From NCBI GenBank assembly GCA_964427055.1, contig CAYRSQ010000028.1, positions 1 through 9,567 on the forward strand: a stretch of 9,567 bases of DNA, in the 5' to 3' direction. Position numbers and translations under genes: made by a program. The notes beneath the pieces were generated by a model, which worked only from the letters and a program-made list of their open reading frames with translations, was not told where the DNA came from and ran no database searches. Positions 1 to 6,035 of the stretch are shown here, one piece after another. Source of the stretch: CAYNTH01 sp964427055. GTDB taxonomy: Archaea; Aenigmatarchaeota; Aenigmatarchaeia; CG10238-14; SCSR01. Every line of letters starts with the position of its first letter. Within the stretch, counting starts at the first letter, position 1.

Positions 1-138
1 TATGTTTTTGTGTGGATAACAAAATATACCACGCAAAGTTGAGACTTGCCTTTTACTTTTTTATCATAAGGTCTGACCATAGGGAGCTATAGTGCCCGGC
101 AGGGTGAAATCTTATACTTTTAATGTGTTGTAGACTAA

Positions 139-195
139 AGATTTCTCGTTTCACTCGAAATGACAAATTATTGAGACTTTTTACGAAACCATCAA
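139..195 (+). repeat. Degraded half copy of a palindromic intergenic repeat
   Basis: The stretch from 139 to 165 (AGATTTCTCG, then CACTCGAAATGACA) resembles the right arm of the better preserved palindrome at 2755-2825. The similarity continues past the arm: GACTTTTTACGAAACC at 174-189 corresponds to GATTTTTTACGAAC at 2833-2846. No matching left arm is visible upstream, so this looks like a solo, decayed half. It lies on the same strand as the second copy. The rest of 1-215 shows no coding signal that I can support. Confidence 0.5.
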
Positions 196-215
196 GAAAA
201 ACCAGCACAAAAATC

Positions 216-269
216 TTGCAATTTACTCGGATTGTGTTTACACTGTATTACAGTTAAATACAGTGGAGG
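216..269 (+). promoter_or_regulatory. Promoter, overlapping palindromic operator and RBS of the toxin-antitoxin operon
   Basis: A plausible sigma70 promoter is TTGCAA (216-221), a 17-base spacer and TACACT (239-244). Overlapping the -10 and the expected transcription start is a perfect 9-bp inverted repeat, CACTGTATT (241-249) and AATACAGTG (257-265), with a 7-base spacer. Inside it lies a second palindrome, ACTGTA-T-TACAGT (242-254). The half-site TACAGT thus appears three times, two of them in direct orientation exactly 10 bases (about one helical turn) apart. This is the layout expected for cooperative binding of ribbon-helix-helix dimers, so autorepression by the antitoxin is likely. The RBS GGAGG (265-269) sits 6 bases before the ATG at 276. 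Confidence 0.7.
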
Positions 270-275
270 TGTTGT

Positions 276-494
276 ATGAGCACAGCAATATCAATACGGG
301 TTTCGGAGGAGATCGCCTCAAAGCTCGCCGAAATCTCGAGAGAGACGGAACGGTCCAAATCGTTTCATGTCCAGAAGGCCTTGGATGCCTATTTGGCTGA
401 TCTGGCGGATCTGCAGGTCGCCTACGATCGATTGCACGATACCGCTGATCAGGTTGTTTCTCTTGAGGACATGAGGAAAGATCTTGAGCTATAA
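276..494 (+). CDS. relB: Ribbon-helix-helix antitoxin of a RelBE/ParDE-type toxin-antitoxin system
   Basis: This 72-residue acidic protein should neutralise the toxin encoded next to it and repress the shared promoter. Its N-terminal half reads as a ribbon-helix-helix DNA-binding domain: a beta strand at about residues 3-9 (TAISIRV), helix A at about 10-22, a polar turn around TERSKS (24-29) and helix B at about 29-42. The C-terminal third (about 43-72) is charged, as expected of the tail that folds on the toxin. The ATG is well placed behind GGAGG. The length and the 11-base overlap with the toxin gene are typical of type II systems. RelB is used here as a family label; a ParD or CopG-like name would fit equally well. 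The toxin that follows makes the assignment firm at the system level. Confidence 0.85.
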   Translation: MSTAISIRVSEEIASKLAEISRETERSKSFHVQKALDAYLADLADLQVAYDRLHDTADQVVSLEDMRKDLEL

Positions 495-735
495 AATAGC
501 ATTCAAAAAGTCGGTGGGGCGTGATCTCAAAAAAATAGACAAGGATCAGGTCGACAGGATTCTGAAAAGAATCGAAGAAGAACTACCGACGAAAGCGGAG
601 ACCTTTCCCGTATTGACCGGGAATTTCTCCGGCTTGAGAAAATTCAGGGTTGGGGACTATCGAATAATTTATTCCATCGTGGCGGATACGGCCCTTATCT
701 TGAGGATCAGCCATCGGCGGGAGCTATACAGGTAG
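484..735 (+). CDS. relE: RelE/ParE-family toxin, TTG start
   Basis: This basic protein of 83 residues has the RelE/ParE fold signature. An N-terminal lysine-rich helix pair (about 3-35) is followed by the core strand motif KFRVGDYRIIYSI (53-65) and the C-terminal strand ending HRRELYR (77-83). RelE-type toxins are ribosome-dependent mRNA endonucleases, and ParE members instead poison gyrase. Basic residues in the usual places (R52, K53, R55, R60, R78, R79) and Y82 near the end are compatible with the nuclease type, but sequence alone does not settle this. No ATG is available in frame near the start. TTG at 484 is chosen because GAGGAAAG (473-480) lies just upstream and the resulting 11-base overlap suggests translational coupling, a common way to keep the toxin below the antitoxin level. 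The reading frame is intact. Confidence 0.85.
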   Translation: MSYKIAFKKSVGRDLKKIDKDQVDRILKRIEEELPTKAETFPVLTGNFSGLRKFRVGDYRIIYSIVADTALILRISHRRELYR

Positions 736-827
736 GAAGCTAACCCAAGTTTAACCCCATTCTGAACACAACTATCGTGATATCGAGTGGTTGAAGATGG
801 GTGACCAGATTTATGGTCACTACATCG

Positions 828-1105
828 TTACATCTCAATCTTTGCACGCTTCAGGGGAATGCTGGTAATCCCCAGCGCACTGTATATCTCCACCTGACGG
901 GGAGTTGGAAGACTGCAATAACGAAGGTGACCATTTTACCATCCGCAGTAGGAAAATGAGTGCTGAGGGCTATGTGTGTCTGAAGCAGGGAACGAACAGT
1001 GGCCCACCGATGATTGATGCTGGCCTTGCGTAAATGCTGCTGGATATAGTTCAACAGGTGATACGCAAGGATCGAGATGAAAAGATGTGGCCATGCCGGG
1101 GTCAT
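828..1105 (-). pseudogene. C-terminal remnant of an IS1634-type (IS4 superfamily) transposase, frameshifted
   Basis: On the minus strand, 1105 to about 940 encodes HLFISILAYHLL, then INHRWATVRSLL and a stretch ending in ADGK. This is the characteristic C-terminal region of IS1634-type DDE transposases. After about position 935 the family match jumps to another frame, which reads TPRQVEIYSALGI and then IPLKRAKIEM before a TAA at 830-828. The family's usual end (RQ..IY.ALGI..PL) is therefore preserved across a frameshift. Upstream, a TAG lies four codons before the ATG at 1105, and the catalytic N-terminal part (several hundred residues) is absent, so the copy is dead. Past the stop are a 7-bp stem (GTGACCA 801-807 / TGGTCAC 814-820) and a possible element end at about 741-768. 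Bases 1106-1260 upstream give no family match that I trust. Confidence 0.75.
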
Positions 1106-1260
1106 CCATGTTATCTAGCGTACATTCAGAAATATCCTTCTTTCAGGAATTAAGGCTACAACCAAGCAAGGGAAGACTGCTATTCGTTGCGATAGAAACA
1201 AATAGCATGACGCTTTCGGTTATGCAGTACCTGAGTACCTGATTTTAGATACACTTACCC

Positions 1261-1825
1261 ATCGCCTTCTATGGCCAAAGAACATACTGTGGTGTTCGTT
1301 TGTCGCGTCATCCATTGTCACAATCAACTCCCATTTATTCTCCGGCACCCACTCATGGGATGGGCACTTTCGCCCTGGTGCAACATCATGCCCGGCAAAG
1401 GGGAAGGATCAAGACGTTTTCGGTGTGTGCCCTTCCCGTTGGCCTTGGGGGAGCCAACCCTCTCGACCGAAGTGTGTCCTTGACACAGGGGTAACTGCGC
1501 TACCCTCCATCACGCCGATACCATAAACAAAAATGTTTCTCGTTCCAGCCCCGGTACCTACCCTCACATTGTCGGGTCCGGATAAGATCGGGACCATAAC
1601 TTCATCCACGGGGGCTCGACGTGATGATGCCTGCGTCAACCGCTTGTCCAGCAATCCGTCCATACCGCTTTCCTCGTATCGATCAACGTAACGCCGGAAC
1701 GTCCGGGTACATACCCCCAGTATCCGCGCTGCCTCTTCCTGGTTCAATCGACCCTCTGTCCATACACCATAAGCCTCTTCAAATCGCATAATCCGGATCT
1801 CCTGTAGTATCTCCGTCCGTCTCAT
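1261..1825 (-). pseudogene. N-terminal remnant of an ISNCY-type transposase with several frameshifts
   Basis: The first 70 or so codons from ATG 1825 are intact. They encode a helix-turn-helix DNA-binding region typical of ISNCY-type transposases (MRFEEAYGVWTEGRL, then NQEEAARILGVCTRTFRRY and LLDKRLTQASSRRAPVDEV). GGGAGGT at 1837-1831 is the RBS. After about 1600 the family-like sequence is spread over other frames: YRGWNEKHFCLWYRRDGG, an in-frame TAG at about 1501, RSYPCVKDTLRSRGL, then PGMMLHQ in one frame and HEWVPENKWELIVTMDDATN with EHHSMFF in another, ending near 1261. The aspartate pair in TMDDATN is where the DDE catalytic core begins in this family. Most of the catalytic domain is missing. 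The bases just upstream (1838-1902) probably still belong to the element's left end. Confidence 0.8.
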
Positions 1826-1902
1826 TGGCCACCTCCCGGTGACCCATCCTGGCCGGACAGATTACGTGCTACGACTCCGGGCATATTACGGGCTCCTGAC
1901 CG

Positions 1903-2003
1903 TCAAAAAAATTTTCTCATCAAAAAAATTTCTCCTTGACAACCCTATAAATATGTAATAGGAAAAAATTAAAAATATCAGATATCGAATATCAGATTTG
2001 GGA
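1903..2003 (+). promoter_or_regulatory. A-tract promoter region and repeated operator-like sites upstream of gntR
   Basis: Two near-identical A-tract blocks stand in tandem: TCAAAAAAATTTTCTC (1903-1918) and TCAAAAAAATTTCTC (1920-1934), 17 bases apart. They directly precede a perfect -35 hexamer, TTGACA (1936-1941). The -10 is less certain: TAGGAA lies at a 17-base spacing, and a TG-extended TAATAG lies at a shorter spacing. Downstream, the 10-mer AATATCAGAT occurs twice (1974-1983 and 1988-1997). Between the copies is an inverted repeat GATAT-N3-ATATC (1981-1993). This is a good candidate operator for autoregulation by the GntR protein encoded next. The weak RBS GGGA (2000-2003) favours ATG 2012 over TTG 2006. 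Confidence 0.5.
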
Positions 2004-2011
2004 TTTTGAAT

Positions 2012-2722
2012 ATGAACCCTTTAATGAAATTTGAATCCCCACCATCACTAAAAGAGATGGCGTTGCAAGCATTAAGAAACGCTCTCCTTACCAACCAGTT
2101 TCAGCCAAAAAAGATTTATAGGATAGATGAGATTGCCAGAAGCTTTGGGGTTTCCAAAACACCTGTCCGTGAAGCTCTCCTTGATTTGGCAACACAGGGA
2201 TTTTTAACTTTTTTGCCGCGCAGAGGTATACAAATCAACTCCTTGGACGAAAGGGATATAAGAGACCTTTATAGATTCAGGATTGTCATGGAGACTGCTA
2301 TTATTCGGTGCATTGCACCGACAATAACCGAGGTGTCCATTACGCAAGCTGAAGCCATTAATAATGCGTCAAAAGGATGTCTAGAAAATGATGACAAAAT
2401 AGGGTTTTTGAGAAAAGACAGGGAATTCCATCTTTTTTTTGCTGAGCTCACTGAAAACAAATATTTGGTCTCTGCGTTGGAAAATATTCGTGACCTTATC
2501 GATTGGATGGGAGCCAAGGCTCTGCTTCGTAAAGAACGTATGATGGAGGTTTTTGTTGAGCATGATAAGCTGATTCAGATGCTTAAGAAGCGGGTGAACG
2601 AAAAAGAGGCGATGGTGCTGATGGAGAGACATATCATAATTACTATGGATAATGTGCTAAACCGCTTAGCGTCCAATAGTAAGGATTCTCACACGAGGGA
2701 ATATAATAATGGTAAGAAGTGA
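2012..2722 (+). CDS. GntR-family transcriptional regulator with FCD ligand-binding domain
   Basis: This 236-residue protein is the usual size for the FadR/FCD branch of GntR regulators. Residues about 10-78 form the winged helix: LKEMALQALRNAL, then RIDEIARSFGVSKTPVREAL as the helix-turn-helix and GFLTFLPRRGIQI as the wing. Residues about 85-220 are the all-helical FCD domain. Its usual metal and ligand residues seem present: D136 and H140 in KDREFH, H184 in FVEHDKL and H207 in MERHI. FCD regulators typically bind small carboxylates (hydroxy acids, sugar acids or amino acids) and are often encoded beside the TRAP transporter they control. ATG 2012 is preferred because GGGA is 8 bases upstream, whereas TTG 2006 is only 2 bases from it. 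The gene points the same way as the transporter operon, and the palindromic repeat separates them. The effector is unknown. Confidence 0.88.
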   Translation: MNPLMKFESPPSLKEMALQALRNALLTNQFQPKKIYRIDEIARSFGVSKTPVREALLDLATQGFLTFLPRRGIQINSLDERDIRDLYRFRIVMETAIIRCIAPTITEVSITQAEAINNASKGCLENDDKIGFLRKDREFHLFFAELTENKYLVSALENIRDLIDWMGAKALLRKERMMEVFVEHDKLIQMLKKRVNEKEAMVLMERHIIITMDNVLNRLASNSKDSHTREYNNGKK

Positions 2723-2723
2723 T

Positions 2724-2856
2724 GGACTCGTGAAAAGTCGGAAAAACACTCTTTTGTCATTCTGAGCGATAGCGAAGAATCTGATATCATGGAGATTCTT
2801 CGTAGCTCCGCTCCTCAGAATGACACTGCGTTGATTTTTTACGAACTTGTCAAGAA
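2724..2856 (+). repeat. Palindromic MITE-like intergenic repeat
   Basis: The core is a large imperfect palindrome from 2755 to 2825, bounded by the perfect 12-bp arms TGTCATTCTGAG (2755-2766) and CTCAGAATGACA (2814-2825). GAAGAATCT and AGATTCTTC are inner arms around a short loop. An outer imperfect inverted repeat extends it: CTCGTGAAAAGTC (about 2727-2739) pairs with GATTTTTTACGAA (2833-2845). The GAGCGAAGCGAAGAATCT-like core is a widespread dispersed repeat type in deltaproteobacterial and other anaerobe genomes (general recollection, not searched). Sitting between gntR and dctP and followed by a run of six T (2835-2840), the hairpin may end gntR transcription. A degraded relative is at 139-195. 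Confidence 0.75.
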
Positions 2857-2860
2857 GTGA

Positions 2861-2877
2861 TTGGGTGCAAGACCCAA
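2861..2877 (+). promoter_or_regulatory. Inverted repeat upstream of the TRAP operon
   Basis: TTGGGT (2861-2866), five bases GCAAG, then ACCCAA (2872-2877) form a perfect 6-bp inverted repeat about 130 bases before the dctP start. No T tract follows it, so it is more likely a protein-binding site than a terminator. It does not resemble the AATATCAGAT repeats in front of gntR, so which regulator would bind it is unknown. I could not identify a convincing promoter between 2878 and 2941. Confidence 0.35.
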
Positions 2878-2941
2878 GATTATTTCGCGAGAAGGTTCGT
2901 CATGGGACTCGGCAGAAAACTACGGTTGGTGTGTGTCATAG

Positions 2942-3001
2942 AAAGGAGGTGTTTTTTAAGCAAAAGCTAAGATGGACTTGAACATACTTAAAAAAAGGAG
3001 G
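2942..3001 (+). promoter_or_regulatory. Two Shine-Dalgarno sites in the dctP leader
   Basis: AAAGGAGGTG (2942-2951) is a near-perfect anti-SD match but no start codon follows at a usable distance: the next ATG, at 2972, is 20 bases away. A second strong site, AAGGAGG (2995-3001), is 9 bases before ATG 3011. The second site decides the start, because ATG 3011 opens a classical signal peptide while ATG 2972 would place 13 extra residues before it. The first site may be a ribosome standby site or a relic of a lost leader gene. Confidence 0.55.
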
Positions 3002-3010
3002 CTAGTTATT

Positions 3011-4069
3011 ATGAAAAAAGGGATTTTCATTGGAGCTGTTTTCCTGCTTGTTTGTCTAATGGTTGTTGCAGGATCGCCAGTTCAGGTAAAGGCTGAGTCA
3101 ACTACTTCAGAGAAGACGTTTAAGTTGATGTTTGGTTGGGATAATGTCTACGCCAAATGTATGTTCCAACAAGCATTTGAGCCAGAGGGCAGATTTGAGA
3201 GATTGCTGGACAAAAAAACTGCAGGACGACTCAAACTGGACATAAAACCGCGGTTGTTTCCTCCCAAAGAGACTCTGTTTGCCGCAGCTCAAAAGCGTTG
3301 TGACATAACTAGTGTCGGCACCTCTTATTACAGCGGAAGTTTTCCGATATTTGATATAGGCAGTCTGCCCTTTATAGTGAATAACATACGCGAATACGAA
3401 GCAATAGTGTTAAACCCCGAAGTCATCAAGATTTGGAAGAAAGCCTATCGGAAAATTGGTGTTGAATATTTGGCAAGTTTTCCATGTTGGGTGCAAGACG
3501 GTTTATGGGGGAAAACCTCTTTCCGTACGATTGCAGATTTCAAGGGGAAGAAGATCAGAACAAGCGGGCTTATGCAGGAGTTAGCAGTGAAGGCCATTGG
3601 AGGTGAAGCCATTTCAATGCCTAGTAACGAGATGGAAGAGGCATTATACCGAGGAACGATTGACGGCCTCATAACTGGTAGGGGTTGGGGTTATATGCTA
3701 GGGTTATTCGACATTTCGCCGAACGTGAGTGTCTGGCCACTGTCACCTGTTTGGAATATGGCACTGGTTGTCAATAGTCAGAGCTTCAATTCGCTACCGT
3801 CTGAACTACAGCAAGCACTTCAGGAAACAGCAGAAGAAATTGCACGTCAGAATATTGCCTGTGCGGGAACCGAGCTCGCTATGATGATAAAAGCAATCGA
3901 ATTGGCAAAAATTAAAACGACGATTCCTTCGAAAGAAGAATTCGAACAAGCAATTGTTCTTACAAAACCTGTTTATGACAAGTGGCTCGAGTTAACTGGT
4001 TCAGATGGCGAAGCCCTACTGGACGCTGCGAAAGAATCGGTGAAACGGTACAGAACATTTATACATTAA
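3011..4069 (+). CDS. dctP: TRAP transporter substrate-binding protein, DctP family
   Basis: This 352-residue periplasmic receptor would capture an organic anion and deliver it to the DctQM permease. Residues 1-28 are a clear Sec signal peptide (MKKGIFIG, a hydrophobic core, then VQVKA before the mature ESTTSEKTF). The mature protein follows the DctP plan. The segment GRLKLDIKPRLFPPKETLFAAA covers the early lobe, and GTSYYSGSFPIFDIGSLPF the family's conserved region. DFKGKKIRTSG contains the arginine (about R183) that normally pairs with the ligand carboxylate, followed by MQELAVKAIGGEAISMPSNE and EALYRGTIDGLITG. Length is slightly above the common 320-340 because of N-terminal insertions. The ligand cannot be read from sequence; the family binds C4-dicarboxylates, sialic acid, lactate, pyroglutamate and other acids. 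It is first in the transporter operon and 98 bases ahead of dctQ. Confidence 0.9.
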   Translation: MKKGIFIGAVFLLVCLMVVAGSPVQVKAESTTSEKTFKLMFGWDNVYAKCMFQQAFEPEGRFERLLDKKTAGRLKLDIKPRLFPPKETLFAAAQKRCDITSVGTSYYSGSFPIFDIGSLPFIVNNIREYEAIVLNPEVIKIWKKAYRKIGVEYLASFPCWVQDGLWGKTSFRTIADFKGKKIRTSGLMQELAVKAIGGEAISMPSNEMEEALYRGTIDGLITGRGWGYMLGLFDISPNVSVWPLSPVWNMALVVNSQSFNSLPSELQQALQETAEEIARQNIACAGTELAMMIKAIELAKIKTTIPSKEEFEQAIVLTKPVYDKWLELTGSDGEALLDAAKESVKRYRTFIH

Positions 4070-4091
4070 ATACCGCAGCAATGTCAATGTC

Positions 4092-4135
4092 GCAGAGGAT
4101 AGTCTCTCAGATAGCGTATGGGGGCTATTCTCTGC
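4092..4135 (+). promoter_or_regulatory. Stem-loop between dctP and dctQ
   Basis: GCAGAGGATAG (4092-4102) pairs with CTATTCTCTGC (4125-4135) over 11 base pairs including one G-U, around a 22-base loop. It occupies the 98-base gap between the receptor and permease genes and has no T tract. In binding-protein transporter operons such hairpins commonly protect the upstream message from 3' decay, which yields more receptor than permease. That role here is inference. Confidence 0.55.
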
Positions 4136-4167
4136 CGCTCACTCTAACTGTATCCAGGAGAATTCTT

Positions 4168-4683
4168 ATGCAGAGAGTAATGCGCTCTATTGTATGGGTG
4201 ACTACCGCAAGTGGTTTGGTGTCAGGAGTGATGGTTTTCCTGACTATGGTAATTGTATTGGTTGAAGTAGCGGGAAGATACGTCTTTCATCATGCACCGA
4301 TGGTTGCCGATGAAATGGGATCTTATCTGTTAGTCTTTATAATCTTTGTTGGTTTGGGTTACACATTTAGAGAAAATGGGCATATTGCCATAGAGCTTAT
4401 CGTAAGTAGGTTGCCGAGCAAGGTTTCCGAAACATTGAGATTAGCGACTTTGAGTATTGCTCTTATCGTGAGTGTGTTGTTAACCAAAAGCTTCTTTGAT
4501 CTATCAATTTATTCGTACACACTTCGTCTTAAATCTGTTTCGTGGTTGATGACACCACAGTACTTACCTCAGGTATTCATGGGCATTGGCGCAAGCATTC
4601 TCTGTATGCAGCTCATTGCGGAAATCATAGAACATTTAATGAACTACAAAAGATCATGGAGGAAATGGCGAAATGAGTCTTGA
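4168..4683 (+). CDS. dctQ: TRAP transporter small permease subunit, DctQ family
   Basis: This 171-residue inner-membrane protein has four hydrophobic segments at roughly 12-37, 50-67, 88-110 and 132-154, as DctQ proteins do. It carries family landmarks: a GRYVF motif after the first segment (36-40), an acidic DEMGSYLL stretch opening the second (48-55), and FRENGHIAIELIVSRLP (67-83), the conserved G-H-I motif of the loop. DctQ associates with DctM to form the sodium-driven importer. The frame stays open upstream to 3982, overlapping dctP, but ATG 4168 is chosen because AGGAGA (4156-4161) lies 6 bases before it and the protein then begins like other DctQ members. The end overlaps dctM by 11 bases, pointing to coupled translation. 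Confidence 0.9.
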   Translation: MQRVMRSIVWVTTASGLVSGVMVFLTMVIVLVEVAGRYVFHHAPMVADEMGSYLLVFIIFVGLGYTFRENGHIAIELIVSRLPSKVSETLRLATLSIALIVSVLLTKSFFDLSIYSYTLRLKSVSWLMTPQYLPQVFMGIGASILCMQLIAEIIEHLMNYKRSWRKWRNES

Positions 4684-5971
4684 ACTAATGAGTGCCATAT
4701 TGATCTGCCTTTTACTTGTCCTCGTATCTCTACGATTAGAGATTGCCTTTTCTCTGGGTGTTACGGCTATTTTTGGTCTACTGGTATTTTTAAAACAACC
4801 TCTTATGCAAATTGCTTGGAGTTCTTGGGCTACCTGTAATTCCTTCACGCTCACCGCAGTTCCTTTGTTTGTTTTCATGGGGGCTATGTTTGCCAACACG
4901 GGAGTTGCAGAGGGTTTGTTTGAAGCTGGAGACAAATTATTCGGTCGCTTTCCAGGTGGATTGCTTATTTCAGTGATCGGTGCATCCGCTTGCTTTGCAG
5001 CAACATCGGGTTCAAGTATAGCCTCAGCCGCTACGTTTGGCACGACTGCCTTCCCGGAGATGGAGAAAAGGGGTTATGAACCGAGATTTGCTCTTGGTGC
5101 CATAGCGGCTGGAGGCACTATGGGAATTCTTATCCCACCAAGCATAAATCTCATCGTCTACGGGGGTTGGGAAAATGTATCGGTGGCAAGGCTTTTCGCT
5201 GGTGGTGTAATCCCCGGAGTTATCCTAACTGTTCTATTTGTTGCCTTAATTGTTATTAGAGTTTTGCTTAAGCCTGAATTGGCTCCGAGCACACTTGGTG
5301 GGGTTTCATGGCAACAAAAAGCATTCGCCCTGTTGCAAATCTTACCGTGGATTGGAACTGCTGGGATAGTGCTCGGAGTGATTTTTCTTGGGATCACGAC
5401 TCCGACGGAGGCTGGTGCTATTGGGGCGTTACTCAGCATTGTTTTATCTGCACTATATGGTCGGTTTTCGTTAAAAGCTCTTAAAAATAGCCTTCTTACC
5501 AGCGTGAAAGTGACCTCTATGATTTTTTTTATTGTGAGTCTAGCCAAGGTCTTAGCTTACGATTTTCAATACCTTGGAATTACGAAACTTATAACGGATT
5601 TTATCCTTGGCTTAGGGTTGGGGAAGTACGGCACATTGATAATAATCTATGTTCTCTACCTTATTCTAGGTATGCTTTTTGATGCATTGTCAATGATGTT
5701 GCTTACTCTTCCCTTTGTGATGCCTGTCATCACTCAACTTGGCATGAGTCCGATTTGGTTTGGGGTAACCCTCGTTGTCTTAATGGAAATCGGACTAATA
5801 ACGCCGCCACTTGGGCTAAATCTTTTTTCGCTGCGGGGTGCTGTGCCCAAGTACTCGGTTGAAACAATAGCATGGGGTGCATTGCCATTTATCTTTCCGC
5901 TACTGATTTTGATCGGGCTGGTTACTGTTTTTCCCAGAATTATCACTTGGCTGCCGGATCAGATGTTTTGA
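4673..5971 (+). CDS. dctM: TRAP transporter large permease subunit, DctM family
   Basis: This 432-residue membrane protein is full length for DctM, the translocating subunit of the sodium-coupled importer, with about a dozen hydrophobic segments. Family signatures are present in order: VPLFVFMGAMFANTG (63-77), GSSIASAATFGTTAFPEM (113-130), GAIAAGGTMGILIPPSINL (142-160) and ITPPLGLNLF (376-385). The GSS and TPP loops correspond to the helical hairpins that line the sodium and substrate sites in this family. GGAGGAA (4658-4664) is the RBS, 8 bases before the ATG, and lies inside dctQ. Nothing looks damaged. A 64-base gap without a clear terminator separates it from the next gene, so co-transcription with the DUF1445 pair is likely. 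Confidence 0.95.
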   Translation: MSLELMSAILICLLLVLVSLRLEIAFSLGVTAIFGLLVFLKQPLMQIAWSSWATCNSFTLTAVPLFVFMGAMFANTGVAEGLFEAGDKLFGRFPGGLLISVIGASACFAATSGSSIASAATFGTTAFPEMEKRGYEPRFALGAIAAGGTMGILIPPSINLIVYGGWENVSVARLFAGGVIPGVILTVLFVALIVIRVLLKPELAPSTLGGVSWQQKAFALLQILPWIGTAGIVLGVIFLGITTPTEAGAIGALLSIVLSALYGRFSLKALKNSLLTSVKVTSMIFFIVSLAKVLAYDFQYLGITKLITDFILGLGLGKYGTLIIIYVLYLILGMLFDALSMMLLTLPFVMPVITQLGMSPIWFGVTLVVLMEIGLITPPLGLNLFSLRGAVPKYSVETIAWGALPFIFPLLILIGLVTVFPRIITWLPDQMF

Positions 5972-6035
5972 TGATCATTTAGGTTACAGTTTTTTCAAAT
6001 AGTAGTTCAAATAATCTTTTGGGGGTAGGGGTTTG

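Noticed and set aside
801..820. Hairpin GTGACCA / TGGTCAC as a terminator for the toxin-antitoxin operon
   Set aside because: It has no T run on the plus strand and lies just past the IS1634-type stop on the minus strand, so it more likely belongs to the IS remnant.
1271..1494. Two overlapping plus-strand open frames of 64-70 codons
   Set aside because: They lie opposite the ISNCY transposase remnant, whose minus-strand frames match the family. The plus-strand products have no recognisable features and no RBS.
3982..4167. Longer DctQ start upstream, overlapping dctP
   Set aside because: The extra 62 residues lack family similarity and any RBS, and they run through the stem-loop. ATG 4168 with AGGAGA gives a standard DctQ N terminus.
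4654..5547. Minus-strand open frames of 129 codons opposite dctM
   Set aside because: They are shadows of the membrane-protein gene, rich in charged and proline residues without domain features, and they have no plausible promoter or RBS context.
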